Assembly: GCA_036558265.1 (NCBI GenBank)
Contig: DATBFY010000436.1
Span: forward strand, 1 to 6,289
Direction of reading: 5' to 3'
Origin: RYN-433 sp036558265
GTDB taxonomy: Bacteria; Planctomycetota; Phycisphaerae; Tepidisphaerales; Tepidisphaeraceae
DNA length: 6,289 nucleotides
Positions within the stretch are counted from its first letter, which is position 1, and every line of letters begins with the position of its first letter. A model generated the notes under the pieces. It was not told the origin of the DNA. It saw only the letters and a list, made by a program, of their open reading frames with translations, and searched no databases. Positions 5,493 to 6,289 of this stretch are shown here, one piece after another. Both the position numbers and the translations under genes were made by a program.

Positions 5493-5634
5493 TTCTTCGG
5501 CGCATACCGTTCAAGGAACGTAACGAATGTTCCATCTGTGTTCCACACGGCGCCTCCGGGCGGCGGATCCTTGCGACGAACGGATCCGCCGGACGTCCCC
5601 TCGTCTCCCCCTCTCTCCGTCCCCCCCTCCACAT
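5449..5634 (-). CDS. Doubtful small reading frame with a strong ribosome binding site
   Basis: This is a 61-codon frame beginning MWRGGRREGE and rich in Arg and Gly. AGGAG lies just before AAACG and the ATG, almost the same start context as the membrane-protein gene at 6205. Against it, the frame crosses a polypurine tract and a strong palindrome, looks low-complexity, and overlaps the small acidic gene at its end. The overlap is 8 bases if that gene starts at 5456. I list it as a candidate only. Confidence 0.2.
   Translation of the reverse strand: MWRGGRREGETRGRPADPFVARIRRPEAPCGTQMEHSLRSLNGMRRRNEWCHGQLDSRHND
5561..5591. repeat. Perfect 10-base inverted repeat
   Basis: The arms CGGCGGATCC (5561-5570) and GGATCCGCCG (5582-5591) flank the 11-base loop TTGCGACGAAC. 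Each arm contains GGATCC. It is the longest perfect inverted repeat I found in the window. No T-run follows on either strand, so a simple terminator is unlikely. It lies in the 233-base spacer between the small acidic gene and the single-anchor membrane protein gene. Confidence 0.8.
5596..5630. repeat. Polypyrimidine/polypurine tract
   Basis: Of 35 bases on the plus strand, 33 are C or T; the only purines are G at 5603 and 5619. The minus strand is correspondingly G/A-rich with several G runs. It directly follows the 10-base inverted repeat. Such tracts can favour unusual DNA structures or polymerase slippage, but nothing here demonstrates that. Confidence 0.7.
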
Positions 5635-5698
5635 CGTTTCTCCTCCCGACGGGCGGGGGTGGCCCGGTTGCGGCGCTTTCGGACGGTGTAGGCACGGC

Positions 5699-5714
5699 GA
5701 CAGCGGGACAGCGG
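5699..5714. repeat. Octamer direct duplication
   Basis: GACAGCGG occurs twice without a gap (5699-5706 and 5707-5714), between two copies of GGCAC (5691-5695 and 5716-5720). It lies just beyond the stop codon of the membrane-protein gene. It may be part of the same repeat-rich spacer or simple chance. Confidence 0.5.
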
Positions 5715-5725
5715 TGGCACGCTGT

Positions 5726-6205
5726 TCATTGTGCCGGAGGATCTCGTTCCACCGTCCAGGTCGCGGGTTGATCGGTCGGGCATTCGCGGTGAATCGTGAT
5801 CGTGGTCGGACGTATCGTGACGTTGATCTCGTAAGGTCCATCGTCGTTGAGCAGGTAGCCGATCTCGAATTCCGTGAACGCCGTGCCGTCGTGGAACTTC
5901 AGACGACCGCGCCCCTGGGTCGGTCCGAAACGGGCTGCCTTCGTCACGCTGGCCTGCGTGGCGAGGTCGCCCAGCGGGAGTGAGAATCCCATGTCGCCGG
6001 TCACGACCACTTGTTGGAGCGGACGGTTTGTCTCGTTTACGACACTCACCGTGACGCTGTCTTCTTGCTGGAGCAACCACCAGTCGTGGATCCGAGGGGC
6101 GCAGACCCAAGCTAGGCCGACGAATCCCAGCGCCGCGAGAACGATCCACCGTCTGTACCTCCGCCTCGCCACCGCATCCTCGCTCTCGCTTCCCGCATTT
6201 GACAT
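5726..6205 (-). CDS. Single-anchor membrane protein with beta-rich exported domain
   Basis: This is a 159-residue protein I cannot assign to a family. A charged cytoplasmic N-terminus (SESEDAVARRRYRR, residues 6-19) precedes one membrane helix at about 20-36. The rest, from about residue 40, is rich in beta-forming residues: VTVSVVNETNRPLQQVVVTG at 51-70, then RLKFHDGTAFTEFEIGY at 101-117 and YEINVTIRPTTITIHR at 125-140. This suggests one compact beta-sandwich on the outer side of the membrane. The VVNETN-x-P-L-x-x-V-x-V pattern resembles small domains that begin with a 'new strand after a modified backbone' signature, but I name no family. The ATG at 6205 is chosen because AAAGGAGG lies 5 bases upstream. 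The open frame extends to 6277 but those codons would sit before the ribosome binding site. A TATGCT at 6242-6237 (minus) could be a -10 box, without a recognisable -35. Confidence 0.85.
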   Translation of the reverse strand: MSNAGSESEDAVARRRYRRWIVLAALGFVGLAWVCAPRIHDWWLLQQEDSVTVSVVNETNRPLQQVVVTGDMGFSLPLGDLATQASVTKAARFGPTQGRGRLKFHDGTAFTEFEIGYLLNDDGPYEINVTIRPTTITIHRECPTDQPATWTVERDPPAQ

Positions 6206-6210
6206 CGTTT

Positions 6211-6218
6211 CCTCCTTT
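6211..6218 (-). promoter_or_regulatory. Strong Shine-Dalgarno of the single-anchor membrane protein gene
   Basis: On the minus strand AAAGGAGG ends 5 bases before the ATG at 6205. It is the best ribosome binding site in the window and decides the start of this gene over upstream in-frame codons. Confidence 0.8.
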
Positions 6219-6289
6219 GCGGTGAGCCAGATGGGGAGCATACCGGACAATCGGCAATTTGCGATCGAGGGACCCACTCGGATCCTCCG

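Noticed and set aside
5489..5695. 68-codon minus-strand frame whose stop overlaps the ATG at 5492 as ATGA
   Set aside because: It begins with GTG and is low-complexity over most of its length, crossing the polypurine tract. Only its last 20 residues look protein-like. Translational coupling to the small acidic gene is possible but not supported.
5511..6257. 248-codon minus-strand frame, and its internal ATG at 5729 overlapping the stop of the membrane protein as ATGA
   Set aside because: The frame is a shadow of the membrane protein gene and is extremely Arg-rich. The ATGA overlap looks like coupling but leads into low-complexity sequence across a palindrome.

Overview
The window is GC-rich bacterial DNA, most likely from a planctomycete of the Phycisphaerae type. 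The best clue is the membrane protein encoded at 4451-5089 (minus). It ends in a four-cysteine zinc ribbon reading CGYDLRATPNRCPECG, a tail I associate strongly with that group. This assignment is an inference from one protein style plus base composition. Seven protein genes can be supported, two of them with no assignable function. No rRNA, tRNA, CRISPR array, transposase or phage gene is visible.

Left part (1-2700): three genes point leftward and could form one transcription unit. In reading order they are a LysE-type exporter (2700-1987), a TolC-like outer-membrane lipoprotein (1955-198), and the first 54 codons of a four-helix-bundle protein of the 23S rRNA intervening-sequence family (162-1), which runs off the window. 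The gaps are 31 and 35 bases. LysE is an inner-membrane exporter and TolC an outer-membrane channel, so both could serve efflux, but nothing shows that they work together. No periplasmic adaptor or pump gene is present.

Middle (2701-4450): a 125-base divergent spacer holds a heptamer tandem repeat and a plausible sigma70-type promoter. It is followed by a complete phosphomannomutase/phosphoglucomutase gene (2826-4217, plus) with all four active-site loops. A 233-base spacer then separates it from the next, convergent gene. That spacer is a mosaic of two copies of a small hairpin alternating with two octamer tandem blocks.

Right part (4451-6289): three leftward genes are widely spaced. They are a single-anchor membrane protein (6205-5726), a small acidic protein of unknown function (5492-5247) and the zinc-ribbon membrane protein (5089-4451). 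The spacers between them hold strong palindromes, a polypurine/polypyrimidine tract and doubtful small reading frames.

The genes are mostly ordinary families. The most distinctive content is in the non-coding DNA: short tandem repeats of period 7 or 8 and palindromes in most spacers. One heptamer block supplies the ribosome binding site and start codon of a gene, and one palindrome lies in frame inside the LysE gene. I see no convincing new multi-gene system.
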